Program-made: the position numbers and the translations under genes
Shown: positions 1-8,378 of the stretch, one piece after another
Layout: every line of letters begins with the position of its first letter
Numbering within the stretch: the first letter of the stretch is position 1
Notes under the pieces: generated by a model
Seen by the model: only the letters and a program-made list of their open reading frames with translations
What the model was told of the DNA's origin: nothing
The model's database searches: none
DNA from: Clostridia bacterium
GTDB lineage: Bacteria > Bacillota > Clostridia > Peptostreptococcales > Acidaminobacteraceae
Assembly: GCA_018399635.1 (NCBI GenBank)
Contig: JAGYOH010000003.1
Location: 1-64,000 of the forward strand
Length of the DNA stretch: 64,000 nucleotides
Direction of reading: 5' to 3'

Positions 1-53
1 CCTCAATTGTATCATACATCACTGAATTAATATGTCAAATAATGTCACTTTTG

Positions 54-139
54 GTGAAAGCTATCCATCCCCACCCTATGCTCTCGCTAAAGCGAGCAAG
101 GTGGCTTAGAGGGTGGGGAATTCCGCTTGTTTGTTAAAT
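54..139 (+). mobile_element. possible IS200/IS605-type element end (hairpin remnant)
   Basis: The segment holds a 10-bp perfect stem (68-77 with 110-119, TCCCCACCCT / AGGGTGGGGA) that encloses a second small stem (CTCGCT 83-88 with AGCGAG 91-96). This layout, and the flanking wording (GAAAGCTATCC before it, TTCCGCTTG after it), resemble the structured right ends of IS200/IS605 TnpB-type elements as I remember them. No transposase or tnpB reading frame lies in the 53 bases to the left, so any such gene would be outside the window. It sits directly after the T-box terminator. It could instead be an ordinary hairpin. Confidence 0.3.
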
Positions 140-140
140 T

Positions 141-410
141 AAAAAAACCCGCCCTGAATACACTTCAAAGGACGGGTTGATACGCGGTTCCACCTTAGTT
201 GCCGTCCGGATTTCGGACAGCCTCTTGATGCCTTGTTATCGCAGGGGCGCTGCGCTGGTATTTCACGGATTCTCCGCTACTGAACCAGTGCTCGAGGAGT
301 AGTGACTCTGCCTGCCCGCTGTATTAAGAAGCTTGCAGCCTCGGCTTCTTATCTCTTGGATCAGGGGATTTCAGGAAAGAATTCTCCTCTGCTGACGCAG
401 GGTATTCATT
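141..410 (-). promoter_or_regulatory. T-box leader (tRNA-sensing riboswitch) with terminator
   Basis: Read on the minus strand, the segment contains the T-box sequence AAGGTGGAACCGCG (183-196). It is followed by a terminator hairpin, AACCCGTCC ... GGGCGGGTT plus a T-run (141-178). T-box leaders bind uncharged tRNA and let transcription proceed into aminoacyl-tRNA synthetase, amino acid synthesis or transport genes. The regulated gene must lie leftward, outside the window. A long upper stem TAAGAAGC/GCTTCTTA lies at about 324-352, followed by the triplet UAC and then A (321-323). This suggests a tyrosine specifier, but that reading is weak because I could not align the full stem I. Confidence 0.88.
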
Positions 411-416
411 TTCTAG

Positions 417-445
417 ATTTTAACAATAATCAACCCAAAAGTCAA
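417..445 (-). promoter_or_regulatory. sigma-A type promoter of the T-box leader
   Basis: On the minus strand TTGACT (440-445) is followed after 17 bp by TAAAAT (417-422). The -35 box lies just past the stop codon of the DUF445 gene. Transcription would start near 410 and run into the T-box leader. Confidence 0.7.
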
Positions 446-447
446 GC

Positions 448-1023
448 CTACATCCTGAGGATGATGAAGCCCTGGGCCAGGCCGATGACAAGCCCCAGGA
501 TTCCTCCCAGCATTTCAATATAGCGCAGTTCTCTTTTGGCGATCCTCATGACGATGGCCTCCATCTGTTCCAATTCAAAGGCCATGATCTTTTCCTCGAC
601 GATTTTTGAAATATCGACTTTGTGAATCGCCTCACTGACCACCCTTTCTCCGATGTCATTGATCAGGTCGTCCCCCCGCTCCCGGATGAATTGATCCACA
701 TACTGCCTGACGATGGCTTCCGGCACGAAAATCAGTTTTTCCGTGAGGGCCCTGGCGATTTTCTCCCCCACCCGGGCCTTGAAGGCCTCCTTGTCCATGC
801 CTTCAATGAAGTTCTCCATGATTTCTTCCACATGGATCAGTTCCTGGGCCACGGTCTCACCGACACTCCTTGCGATTTCCGCCTTCCTTTTGGGAATCAA
901 GCCCTGGATATTAAAAAATTTGGTGGGTTTCAGGGGGCGGAACAGCAATTTGATGGCAATCACATTGGTGAGATAGCCGATGGCCGCTCCCACAAATCCC
1001 AGTATCAACCATTTTTCCAGCAT
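448..1023 (-). CDS. DUF445 family membrane protein
   Basis: This 191-residue protein has a hydrophobic segment at both ends (about residues 5-28 and 172-190) and a charged, helical middle, the layout of short DUF445 (YheB-like) proteins. The N-terminal stretch with GYLTNVIAIKLLF followed by an I-P-K-R motif is typical of the family. The function of DUF445 is not established; membrane association is all that can be inferred. The ATG at 1021-1023 is preceded by GGAGAT at somewhat long spacing. It has its own promoter (1091-1119) and is separated from hslO by 161 bp. It is complete. Confidence 0.8.
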   Translation of the reverse strand: MLEKWLILGFVGAAIGYLTNVIAIKLLFRPLKPTKFFNIQGLIPKRKAEIARSVGETVAQELIHVEEIMENFIEGMDKEAFKARVGEKIARALTEKLIFVPEAIVRQYVDQFIRERGDDLINDIGERVVSEAIHKVDISKIVEEKIMAFELEQMEAIVMRIAKRELRYIEMLGGILGLVIGLAQGFIILRM

Positions 1024-1090
1024 ATCGGTTCATCTCCATATCCAGTTCAATTAGTCCGGGACTTCTGGATTCCAGTCTCAAACAAAAAAC

Positions 1091-1119
1091 ATCTTAACCC
1101 TATGACGGCCCTGTGTCAA
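1091..1119 (-). promoter_or_regulatory. sigma-A type promoter for the DUF445 gene
   Basis: On the minus strand TTGACA (1114-1119), a 17-bp spacer and TAAGAT (1091-1096) lie in the 161-bp gap between hslO and the DUF445 gene. Confidence 0.65.
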
Positions 1120-1184
1120 CCCTTGTCCCGTGTCTCCAACTGAAACGGCCTGACAGCATATTCCCGTCCGATGTCGGCCGAGAA

Positions 1185-2066
1185 CTATTTTTTCTGACTG
1201 GCTTTGATCAGATCCTTCAAATCCGCTTCATCAAAGTGATAGGCCTTCTGGCAGAAATGACAGTGGAGTTCGGCTTGTTTGTCCTCTTCGAGCATCTCCC
1301 TGAGGGCCTTCTCGCCTACGGTGATCAGGGCCTTGGAGAGCTTTTCCTTGGAGCAGTCGCAGGTCAGCTTCACCTCATAGGTCGCCTTGATGGTCACCGG
1401 CAGGCCGGGAAAAAGCTTTTGAAGCTTTTCTTCAGGAGTGGCCTCAAGTCCGATAATCCCCGAGATGCCGGGCATGACGGCGATATCCGCTTCTAAAGCG
1501 GCAATCTCCTCCTCGCTGATGTCCGGCATGGTCTGGGCGAAGAAGCCCCCGGCCGCCGCCACCTTTTTTATGGGATCCGCCAGAACCCCCAGGGCGATGA
1601 TTGAGGGCTGCTGCTCCGAGTGGGCGTAGTAGTAGGCCAGGTCCTCGGCGATTTCACCGCTGACCAGGGGGGACCGCCCGATATAGGGATCCTTGAGACC
1701 GTAATCCCGGATCACGATGACCTCCCCGTCGAGGCCCACGGCCCCGCTGACATCCAGTTTGCCCTGGGGGGTCTCTTCCAGATCCACCTTGGGATCTGAA
1801 ATCGTGACCTTGACATCGCCGCTGGGCCAGGCCACCACCACCATGGATCTGATCAAACCCTTTCCCTTGATCTGCAGGGTGAGTTTGTCCTTGTCTCCCT
1901 TGAGCATTTTTCCCATGATGCTGGCGGCGGTGAGGGTCCTTCCCAGGGCCGCCGTCGCCACGGGGGAGGTGTCATGAATCACCCTGGCCTCTTCCACCAT
2001 GTCCGTGGTGTCCGCCAGGTAAACTCTGGTATTCCGGCCGATCATGGCCATGGTAATCAGTCCCAT
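1185..2066 (-). CDS. hslO: Hsp33 redox-regulated chaperone
   Basis: The 293-residue protein matches Hsp33 over its full length. It has an N-terminal substrate-binding domain containing A-R-V-I-H-D-T-S-P-V-A, and a C-terminal zinc/redox switch with C236-x-C238 and C269-x-x-C272. Hsp33 is a cytosolic holdase activated when oxidation releases zinc from these four cysteines. All four are present, so the switch should be intact. The ATG (2064-2066) follows GAGGAGG and overlaps the end of the upstream methyltransferase by 10 bp, so the two are translationally coupled. In an anaerobe it would serve as a defence against oxygen exposure. Confidence 0.95.
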   Translation of the reverse strand: MGLITMAMIGRNTRVYLADTTDMVEEARVIHDTSPVATAALGRTLTAASIMGKMLKGDKDKLTLQIKGKGLIRSMVVVAWPSGDVKVTISDPKVDLEETPQGKLDVSGAVGLDGEVIVIRDYGLKDPYIGRSPLVSGEIAEDLAYYYAHSEQQPSIIALGVLADPIKKVAAAGGFFAQTMPDISEEEIAALEADIAVMPGISGIIGLEATPEEKLQKLFPGLPVTIKATYEVKLTCDCSKEKLSKALITVGEKALREMLEEDKQAELHCHFCQKAYHFDEADLKDLIKASQKK

Positions 2067-2815
2067 CCCTTTGCCTCCTCAACTATTTTCAATCTTGCCA
2101 AAAAGAAGACCCGCTCGGAAACATCGATGCTTTTCGCCCTTCCCCTGATCCTGACCACCTCGAAGCCCTCTTCCTCCAGGAGCCCCCCGATCACCGCCGC
2201 AGGGTATCCCCGCTGCTCGTGATACTCTTCAAAACGCCGGTAGAGGTCCTCTTTTTCCCTTTGAAAGACGGTGATGAGAAAGGCCAGGGTCTGGTCTTGC
2301 TCACGGTAGTTGTTCTCCCAGATGTAGGCATTGTCCTCTGAGTTTTCTGCAAAGGTCCTGTCTCCGATGACTTCCTTGAATTTGTACAGGGTGCTCATGT
2401 CAAAAAAAAGCCACCCGCCGGGGTTGAGATGCGCCTTGATCCTCCCCAGGGCCTGACGGATCTGGTCCTCGCCCAGCAGGTAATTGAAGCCGTCAGTGAG
2501 GGAGACCACAGCGTCAAACCGCCGACCCAGGCTGAAATCCCTCATGTCCCCTTGATAAAAATCGATCCTGTAGTTTTTCTCCAGGGCCTTGTCCTTGGCC
2601 CGGGACAGCATGTCCGGGGAAAGGTCCATGGCCCGGACACTGAAACCAGCCTCATAGAGCAGGAGGGCGCCGTTGCCGGTGCCGCAGCCCAGGTCCAGCA
2701 CCCGTTTCACCCCATGCTCCTTGAAGACGGGGACGAGTTCCCTCAAAACCGCAGGATAATCGTAGTCCGACATGTACTCGTCGTATATATGGGCCAGTCC
2801 TTCATAAATCGTCAT
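2057..2815 (-). CDS. class I SAM-dependent methyltransferase
   Basis: A 252-residue protein with the Rossmann SAM-binding motif I at residues 39-47 (VLDLGCGTG), an acidic residue ending beta-2 (M-D-L-S-P) and motif post-I typical of Methyltransf_25/YqeM-like enzymes. The substrate cannot be told from the sequence. It has a TAGGAG ribosome-binding site and lies 11 bp after the CPBP gene, overlapping hslO by 10 bp. It is therefore part of the run M20-CPBP-methyltransferase-hslO. Confidence 0.85.
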   Translation of the reverse strand: MTIYEGLAHIYDEYMSDYDYPAVLRELVPVFKEHGVKRVLDLGCGTGNGALLLYEAGFSVRAMDLSPDMLSRAKDKALEKNYRIDFYQGDMRDFSLGRRFDAVVSLTDGFNYLLGEDQIRQALGRIKAHLNPGGWLFFDMSTLYKFKEVIGDRTFAENSEDNAYIWENNYREQDQTLAFLITVFQREKEDLYRRFEEYHEQRGYPAAVIGGLLEEEGFEVVRIRGRAKSIDVSERVFFLARLKIVEEAKGWD

Positions 2816-2826
2816 AGTCTCAGCTC

Positions 2827-3711
2827 CTAAAAAAACACCAGGGCGCCGTAAACCACATAGATCCCCAGGGTCATCATGATGGGCAGAAAGTCGAACCTTC
2901 CAACGGGCTTGAGCCCTGCTTCATCTTTCTCCTCCCCCCCTTTGATGGAGCGGAGGATCCACACCACAAGGCCCAGGGCCAGGGCGGCGGTGAAGGCCAT
3001 GGACAGGATCGTCTCCAGGATTTCGCTCACGCCGAAACCCGCCGTCCCGGTCTCCTCGGGCATCATGGCCGCCATGAAGGACAGCACGTAGGCGATGCCG
3101 TTGTTGAGCATGTGTCCCAGGATGGCGGGGATGATGGAGCGGGTTTTCACGGTCAGTATCCCGAAAACGATCCCCAGATAGAGGGGGCCTAAAAAGTTCT
3201 GCAGGTTGAAATGGAAGAGGGCGAAGAGAAGCCCTGAAAAGAATACGGCCTGGTAATCCTTGAAATAATCCCGGTAGGCCTGAAGAAACACCCCTCGAAA
3301 CAGGACCTCCTCGGCGATGCCCGCCACCATGGAAATGATGAAAAACTGAAAAATCGCTCCTTGAAAACTGTTGCTCTGTGGCATCTCCGTCATGATGGCG
3401 CCGCCGCCGATCTCGAGGAAGAGCATGGCCGTCAAGTTGAGGACCAGGACCACCGGCAGACTGAGAAGAGCGATAACCCCGGTTTTGATCAAAACCGGGG
3501 CCTTCACCTCTTGAAACCAAAGGTAATCCCCCACTGCCGCTCCGCTGCTTTTGATGATCCACAGGGCCAGTCCCAGCACCAGGACCAGCTCCGTCACAAG
3601 CAGCCCCAGTTCAAAATGCCAGGTCTGCAATTGATAGCCCAGGGTGAGAAACATCACGCCGCCCAGCAGATAATAGCCGTTGAGCCTGAGCAGGCCTACC
3701 CGCCTATTCAT
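2827..3711 (-). CDS. CPBP family intramembrane metalloprotease
   Basis: A 294-residue multi-pass membrane protein with the CPBP/Abi signature: E134-E135-x3-R139, H167 in F-A-L-F-H-F, and H200-x2/3-N203/N204. These form the metal site of Rce1-like intramembrane glutamate proteases. The longer open frame upstream is not used. The ATG at 3709-3711 has AGGGGAG seven bases before it, overlaps the M20 stop by 8 bp, and begins right before the first membrane segment. Roles of bacterial members range from bacteriocin immunity to unknown, and the neighbours do not decide this. Confidence 0.88.
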   Translation of the reverse strand: MNRRVGLLRLNGYYLLGGVMFLTLGYQLQTWHFELGLLVTELVLVLGLALWIIKSSGAAVGDYLWFQEVKAPVLIKTGVIALLSLPVVLVLNLTAMLFLEIGGGAIMTEMPQSNSFQGAIFQFFIISMVAGIAEEVLFRGVFLQAYRDYFKDYQAVFFSGLLFALFHFNLQNFLGPLYLGIVFGILTVKTRSIIPAILGHMLNNGIAYVLSFMAAMMPEETGTAGFGVSEILETILSMAFTAALALGLVVWILRSIKGGEEKDEAGLKPVGRFDFLPIMMTLGIYVVYGALVFF

Positions 3712-4864
3712 CCAGGACTCCCCTGAAAGCCAGATAGCGGAGATAGCCTTCGACCCCCACCCCGAGTACGGCCTCATCAAAATCAAACCGGGCACTGTGA
3801 AGGGGCTCATGGCTTGCCTCGGCAGGCTCCCTGATCCCCAGAAAAACGAAGATTCCCGGCAGTTTCTGCGTGTAATAGGCAAAGTCCTCCGCCAGCATCA
3901 CCGGCGCCCCCAGCTCAAGGTACCTCTCCCCGAGGGCCTCCTTGAAATCTTCCACCAGGTCCCCGTGATTGAGAAGGGCCGGGTACATGTCCCTGAAGAC
4001 GAGGGATACCGTGACCTCCTCCTCCTCAAGTCCCCTGGCCAGATGGGTGATTCTCTCCTTCATCCTGGTGTAGACCCCTTCATCAAAGGCGCGGAGGGTC
4101 CCCAGCAGGGTGGCTTTTTCAGCGATGATGCTTCTGGCTTCCCCGGCTTCGAACCGGCCGACGGTGACCACTGCCGGCTCCAGGGGATCGATATGCCGGC
4201 TGACCACGCTCTGCAGGTCCCCGATCAGCCTGGCTCCCAGCAGGACCGTGTCCCTGCCCTGGTGAGGCTGGGCCCCGTGGGCGGATCTGCCGGTGATGGT
4301 GATGTCCATTTCCCCGGTTCTGGCCATCATGGGGCCCTTCCTGGTGGCAAAGTATCCCTTCTCGATATCGGGATAGAGGTGGTAGCCGAAGATTTCCGTC
4401 ACCTGGTACTTGTCGAAGATACCGGTCTCAAGAAGCGGCAGGGCGCCCCCCGGTCCCTCCTCGGCAGGCTGGAAAACCACCAGCAGACCTTTTTTGAGCA
4501 TCGGTTTTTCCAGCACGAGATAGCGGATGATGCCCAGGGCCATGGTCATGTGACCGTCGTGTCCACAGGCGTGCATCCTCCCGGGATGGGTGGAGGCATA
4601 GGCCGCTCCCGTGGCTTCAAGGGTCGGCAGACCGTCCATGTCCGCACGAAAGGCCACCGACTCCGGCCCTTCCCCTTCGAAATGAACGGCAATCCCCGTG
4701 GTCACCACGGACTCATAGGGGACCCCCCAGGTCTCAAGGAGCTTCTTGATATGGGCGGAGGTCTTCACCTCCTGGAATCCGATTTCTGGAATTTTATGCA
4801 ATTCTCGACGGATTCTGCTCAAATCCCCCAGAATATTTTCGATTTTTGATCTTTCAAAACCCAT
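3704..4864 (-). CDS. M20 family amidohydrolase, candidate N-acetyl-diaminopimelate deacetylase
   Basis: This 386-residue metallopeptidase of the M20D type has the binuclear metal motif C100-G-H102-D-G-H105, the glutamate pair E135-E136 and H162. The family includes hippurate hydrolase, amino-acid amidohydrolases and the N-acetyl-L,L-diaminopimelate deacetylase DapL. It lies divergently from asd-dapA-dapB-dapH. Since dapH encodes the N-acetyltransferase, a deacetylase is needed, which makes the DapL role attractive but not proven. The TTG 12 bases upstream overlaps the GGAGG site, so the ATG at 4862-4864, five bases after GGAGG, is the better start. Confidence 0.75.
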   Translation of the reverse strand: MGFERSKIENILGDLSRIRRELHKIPEIGFQEVKTSAHIKKLLETWGVPYESVVTTGIAVHFEGEGPESVAFRADMDGLPTLEATGAAYASTHPGRMHACGHDGHMTMALGIIRYLVLEKPMLKKGLLVVFQPAEEGPGGALPLLETGIFDKYQVTEIFGYHLYPDIEKGYFATRKGPMMARTGEMDITITGRSAHGAQPHQGRDTVLLGARLIGDLQSVVSRHIDPLEPAVVTVGRFEAGEARSIIAEKATLLGTLRAFDEGVYTRMKERITHLARGLEEEEVTVSLVFRDMYPALLNHGDLVEDFKEALGERYLELGAPVMLAEDFAYYTQKLPGIFVFLGIREPAEASHEPLHSARFDFDEAVLGVGVEGYLRYLAFRGVLDE

Positions 4865-4881
4865 AATAGCCTCCAAACCCC

Positions 4882-4909
4882 TTGATTTATTTCGATTTTA
4901 ATATACTAT
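4882..4909 (+). promoter_or_regulatory. asd: possible promoter of the asd-dap operon
   Basis: TTGATT (4882-4887), 16 bp and TACTAT (4904-4909) lie upstream of asd in the 104-bp divergent region. The match is moderate, and the site overlaps the oppositely directed promoter nearby. Confidence 0.4.
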
Positions 4910-4938
4910 ATTGTATATATAAATGCCCATGAATACAA
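4910..4938 (-). promoter_or_regulatory. possible promoter of the M20 gene operon
   Basis: On the minus strand TTGTAT (4933-4938), a 17-bp spacer and TACAAT (4910-4915) face the M20 gene. The -10 abuts that of the divergent asd promoter candidate, so the two units may be controlled together. Confidence 0.5.
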
Positions 4939-4968
4939 TTAATAAAAATACATTCGAGGTGATTTCAA

Positions 4969-5967
4969 GTGAAAAAAATCAATTTGGCAGTGGTAGGCGC
5001 CACCGGGATGGTGGGGCAGACCTTCCTGAAAGTTCTGGAGGAAAGAGATTTTCCAATCGAAAATCTTTATTTATTTTCATCCAAAAAATCAGCAGGAAAA
5101 CAGGTGACCTTCAAGGGAGAAACCTACACCGTGGAGGAACTCACTCCCGAGTCCTTTGACCGGGACATCCAGATCGCCCTGTTTTCAGCCGGCGGCAACG
5201 TCAGCGAGGAGTATTCACCCATCGCCGCCTCAAAGGGCGTCATCGTCGTGGACAATTCCAGTGCCTTCCGCATGGATCCCGAGGTGCCCCTGGTGGTTCC
5301 GGAGGTGAACCCGGAGGCCATTCACCGGCACCGGGGAATCATCGCCAACCCCAACTGCTCCACCATCCAGGCCGTGGTGGCCCTCAAGCCCCTCCACAAG
5401 CGCTACGGCATCAAGCGGATCGTCTACTCCACCTACCAGGCGGTATCGGGCTCCGGCGTCAAGGGCTACAAGGACCTGGAGGAGGGTCTCTCGGGCAATC
5501 CCTCCAATCTCGCCTATCCCCATCCCATCGCCCACAACGTACTCCCCCATATCGATGTTTTCCAGGATAACGGGTATACCAAGGAAGAAATGAAAATGAT
5601 CAATGAAACCAGAAAGATTCTTGAGGATGACACGTTGAAAATCACCGCCACCACTGTCCGGGTGCCGGTCTTCTACTCCCACAGTGAATCCGTGAACGTG
5701 GAACTCAAGAAACCCTTTGACATGGCTGACATCTTCGAACTCTACGCCTCAGCCGAGGGAATCGTCCTGGTGGACGACCCCAAAAACAACCGCTACCCCA
5801 TGCCCCTCGACGCCGCCGGAACCGATATGGTCTACGTGGGAAGACTCCGAAGGGACCATTCCCTGGACAGCGGCCTCAACCTCTGGGTGGTGGCCGACAA
5901 TATCCGCAAGGGGGCTGCCACCAACGCGGTGCAGATCGCCGAATATGTCTTAAAGCATCTACTCTAA
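4969..5967 (+). CDS. asd: aspartate-semialdehyde dehydrogenase
   Basis: The 332-residue enzyme reduces aspartyl phosphate to aspartate semialdehyde, the branch point to lysine/diaminopimelate and threonine. It has the NADP-binding G-A-T-G-M-V-G loop (residues 10-16) and the catalytic cysteine C130 in N-P-N-C-S-T. Length and motifs fit the bacterial Asd family. It starts with GTG (4969) after GAGGTG, and the next gene dapA begins 24 bp after its stop. It leads the asd-dapA-dapB-dapH operon. Confidence 0.96.
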   Translation: MKKINLAVVGATGMVGQTFLKVLEERDFPIENLYLFSSKKSAGKQVTFKGETYTVEELTPESFDRDIQIALFSAGGNVSEEYSPIAASKGVIVVDNSSAFRMDPEVPLVVPEVNPEAIHRHRGIIANPNCSTIQAVVALKPLHKRYGIKRIVYSTYQAVSGSGVKGYKDLEEGLSGNPSNLAYPHPIAHNVLPHIDVFQDNGYTKEEMKMINETRKILEDDTLKITATTVRVPVFYSHSESVNVELKKPFDMADIFELYASAEGIVLVDDPKNNRYPMPLDAAGTDMVYVGRLRRDHSLDSGLNLWVVADNIRKGAATNAVQIAEYVLKHLL

Positions 5968-5991
5968 AAATTTTTGAAAGGGGACTATTTC

Positions 5992-6873
5992 ATGGAACTT
6001 TTTACTGGCTCCGGTGTGGCCGTCGTCACGCCCTTTACTGAAGATTTGCAGGTCGACTATTCCAAATTCGAAGCACTGATCGGGTTCCATTTAAAACATC
6101 AGACCGACGCCCTCATCGTCTGCGGCACCACTGGTGAATCCCCGACCATCGACGACGATGAAAAACTCAAGCTCTTTGAACTGGCCGTGAAAACGGTGAA
6201 GGGGAGAATTCCCGTCATCGCCGGAACCGGTTCGAACGACACCAGGCACGTCATTGAATTGTCCCGAAAGGCCGAGGCTCTCGGCGTGGACGCCCTGCTC
6301 CTGGTGACCCCCTACTACAACAAATCCACCCAGGCCGGATTGATCGCCCACTTCACCGCCGTCGCCGACGCTGTCCATATCCCCATCGTGCTCTACAACG
6401 TCCCCGGCCGGACCGGTGTCAATCTCGAACCGGCCACGGTCAAGGTCCTGGCAGACCACCCCCATATCGCCGCCCTGAAGGAAGCCAGCGGCAATATCAC
6501 CCAGATCGTTGAAATGGCCAGGGTCATTCCCGAGGGTTTCATGCTCTACTCGGGAAATGACGACCACGTGGTTCCCCTGCTTTCCGTCGGCGGTCACGGG
6601 GTCATCACGGTGATCGGCAATGTCGTGCCTCAGCTGGTCCACGACATGGTCACCGCCTACCTTGCGGGTGATGTCAAGAAGGCCATGGCCCTGCAGCTCA
6701 GGCTCAAACCCCTCAACGACGCCCTGTTTCTGGAGGTCAATCCCATTCCGGTGAAGACCGCCATGAATCTCATGGGCTTCGAAGTCGGTCCCATGAGGCT
6801 GCCCCTGGTCCCCATGGACAAAACCAAGGAAGAAAAGATGGTCGAGGTCATGAAGACCTTTGGTCTCTTATAG
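5992..6873 (+). CDS. dapA: 4-hydroxy-tetrahydrodipicolinate synthase
   Basis: The 293-residue TIM-barrel enzyme condenses pyruvate with aspartate semialdehyde. The Schiff-base lysine K163 (A-L-K-E-A-S), tyrosine Y135 (L-Y-N-V-P-G-R-T) and T46-T47 (C-G-T-T-G-E-S) are in place. A TTG 18 bases upstream overlaps the ribosome-binding region. The ATG at 5992, after AAAGGGG, gives the standard N-terminus, which starts a few residues before G-S-G-V-A. Second gene of the asd-dap operon; dapB follows 9 bp after its stop. Confidence 0.96.
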   Translation: MELFTGSGVAVVTPFTEDLQVDYSKFEALIGFHLKHQTDALIVCGTTGESPTIDDDEKLKLFELAVKTVKGRIPVIAGTGSNDTRHVIELSRKAEALGVDALLLVTPYYNKSTQAGLIAHFTAVADAVHIPIVLYNVPGRTGVNLEPATVKVLADHPHIAALKEASGNITQIVEMARVIPEGFMLYSGNDDHVVPLLSVGGHGVITVIGNVVPQLVHDMVTAYLAGDVKKAMALQLRLKPLNDALFLEVNPIPVKTAMNLMGFEVGPMRLPLVPMDKTKEEKMVEVMKTFGLL

Positions 6874-6882
6874 GAGATGAAG

Positions 6883-7635
6883 ATGATCAAGGTGGCGGTT
6901 TTAGGTGCCTCAGGCACCATGGGAAGGATACTCATCGAAACCATTGAAGAAACGGAGGGCTTCACCTATGTGGCCGGAGTCCCTTCAACACCGGATACGC
7001 CCAAGGGCTACGCCGACCTGGAGTCCATCGACGTCTCCTGTGATGTCCTGGTGGATTTTTCCCATCATTCCCTCCTGGAGTCCCTGCTGGATTTCGGCCT
7101 GACCCGGTCCCTGCCCCTGGTGATTGCCACCACCGGCTATTCCGGGGCCCAGGAAAAAGCCATCGAGGAGGCCTCCGGGAAAATCCCGATTTTCAGAGCC
7201 AGGAATTTCTCCCTGGGAGTGAACCTCATGGTCAAACTGATCCAGGAGGCCCAGGCCCTGCTGAAGGATTTCGACATTGAAATCATTGAAAAACACCACA
7301 ACAAAAAACTCGACGCCCCCAGCGGCACCGCCTACCTCCTGGCCGACGCCTTGAATCCACAAAAGGAAAATACCTATTCCCACGGCCGGCTGGGGAAAAA
7401 CGCCCGGCGGGAAAAGAAGGAAATCGGCATCCACTCCCTGAGAGGCGGCACCATCGTCGGGGAGCACTCGGTGATTTTTGCCGGCCTGGATGAAATCCTG
7501 GAACTGAAGCATGAAGCCCATTCCAAAAAAGTCTTCGCCAAGGGCGCTCTCAAGGCCGCCGGATTTCTAGTCCATCAATCCCCCGGTCTTTACACCATGG
7601 AGGATTTAATCGAAGGAGGGACCTCGTTTGAATAA
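6883..7635 (+). CDS. dapB: 4-hydroxy-tetrahydrodipicolinate reductase
   Basis: The 250-residue protein has the N-terminal nucleotide-binding loop G-A-S-G-T-M-G-R (residues 8-15) and the substrate signature with [13 protein letters not shown] (138-150). It reduces the DapA product with NAD(P)H. An ATG six bases upstream lies right on the GGAG site with no spacing, so the ATG at 6883 is chosen. Third gene of the operon; its end overlaps the dapH start by 8 bp. Confidence 0.95.
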   Translation: MIKVAVLGASGTMGRILIETIEETEGFTYVAGVPSTPDTPKGYADLESIDVSCDVLVDFSHHSLLESLLDFGLTRSLPLVIATTGYSGAQEKAIEEASGKIPIFRARNFSLGVNLMVKLIQEAQALLKDFDIEIIEKHHNKKLDAPSGTAYLLADALNPQKENTYSHGRLGKNARREKKEIGIHSLRGGTIVGEHSVIFAGLDEILELKHEAHSKKVFAKGALKAAGFLVHQSPGLYTMEDLIEGGTSFE

Positions 7636-8341
7636 CAGCTATCTGCTCACCGATCCCTACGAAATCGCCAGATACATCAAGAATGCGGTGAAGACCACCC
7701 CGGTCAAGGCCTATGTCAAGGGAAACCTCTACATCCCCGGGGACAAGGTCCAGTCCTATTGCTCTGAGGAATTCTGCATCCTCATCGGAGAGGTCGGAGA
7801 CGTTGCCGCCATCCTCGAGGACAACGCCGCCAACATCGAATACTACCACCTTGAGAACGACCGGAGAAATTCCGCCATCCCCACCCTTGATCTCAAGGGG
7901 ATTGAAGCCAGGATCGAACCCGGAGCCGTCATCAGGGACCATGTGACCATCGGCAGGAACGCCGTGGTCATGATGGGGGCCGTCATCAATATCGGCGCGG
8001 AAATCGGACCGGGCACCATGATCGACATGAACGCCGTCCTGGGCGCAAGAGCCACCATCGGGGCCAACGCCCACATCGGGGCCGGCGCCGTGATAGCGGG
8101 GGTTCTCGAGCCTCCCAGCGCCGATCCGGTCATCATTGAAGACGACGTCCTCATCGGCGCCAATGCCGTCGTCCTTGAAGGAGTCCGTGTCGGCAAGGGG
8201 GCCGTGGTCGCCGCCGGCAGCGTGGTCACCACCGACGTCCCCCCGGAAACCGTCGTCGCCGGTTCCCCCGCCCGAATCATCAAGAACAAGGATGACAAGA
8301 CCAGGGACAAAACCCAACTGCTAGACGATTTGAGAGGCTGA
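7628..8341 (+). CDS. dapH: tetrahydrodipicolinate N-acetyltransferase
   Basis: The 237-residue protein has the DapH-type N-terminal domain (P-V-K-A-Y-V-K-G, then [10 protein letters not shown]) followed by a left-handed beta-helix of hexapeptide repeats (from about residue 95, for example I-G-A-N-A-H). It acetylates tetrahydrodipicolinate with acetyl-CoA, which defines the acetylase variant of the diaminopimelate pathway. The start is TTG at 7628, eight bases after GGAGG. No other start codon is available before the catalytic region. It overlaps dapB by 8 bp and is followed by a terminator. Confidence 0.95.
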   Translation: MNNSYLLTDPYEIARYIKNAVKTTPVKAYVKGNLYIPGDKVQSYCSEEFCILIGEVGDVAAILEDNAANIEYYHLENDRRNSAIPTLDLKGIEARIEPGAVIRDHVTIGRNAVVMMGAVINIGAEIGPGTMIDMNAVLGARATIGANAHIGAGAVIAGVLEPPSADPVIIEDDVLIGANAVVLEGVRVGKGAVVAAGSVVTTDVPPETVVAGSPARIIKNKDDKTRDKTQLLDDLRG

Positions 8342-8357
8342 TCCAGCCTCTTTTTTT
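8334..8357 (+). terminator. terminator of the asd-dap operon
   Basis: A 7-bp stem, GAGGCTG/CAGCCTC with a 3-base loop, is followed by seven T. It overlaps the dapH stop. dsdA follows after only 21 bp with no clear promoter, so some read-through is possible. Confidence 0.8.
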
Positions 8358-8378
8358 CTCATCAAAGGAGGAAAAACC

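Noticed and set aside
3680-4849. Plus-strand open frame opposite the M20 gene
   Set aside because: No motif or ribosome-binding site; the opposite strand encodes a complete M20 enzyme.
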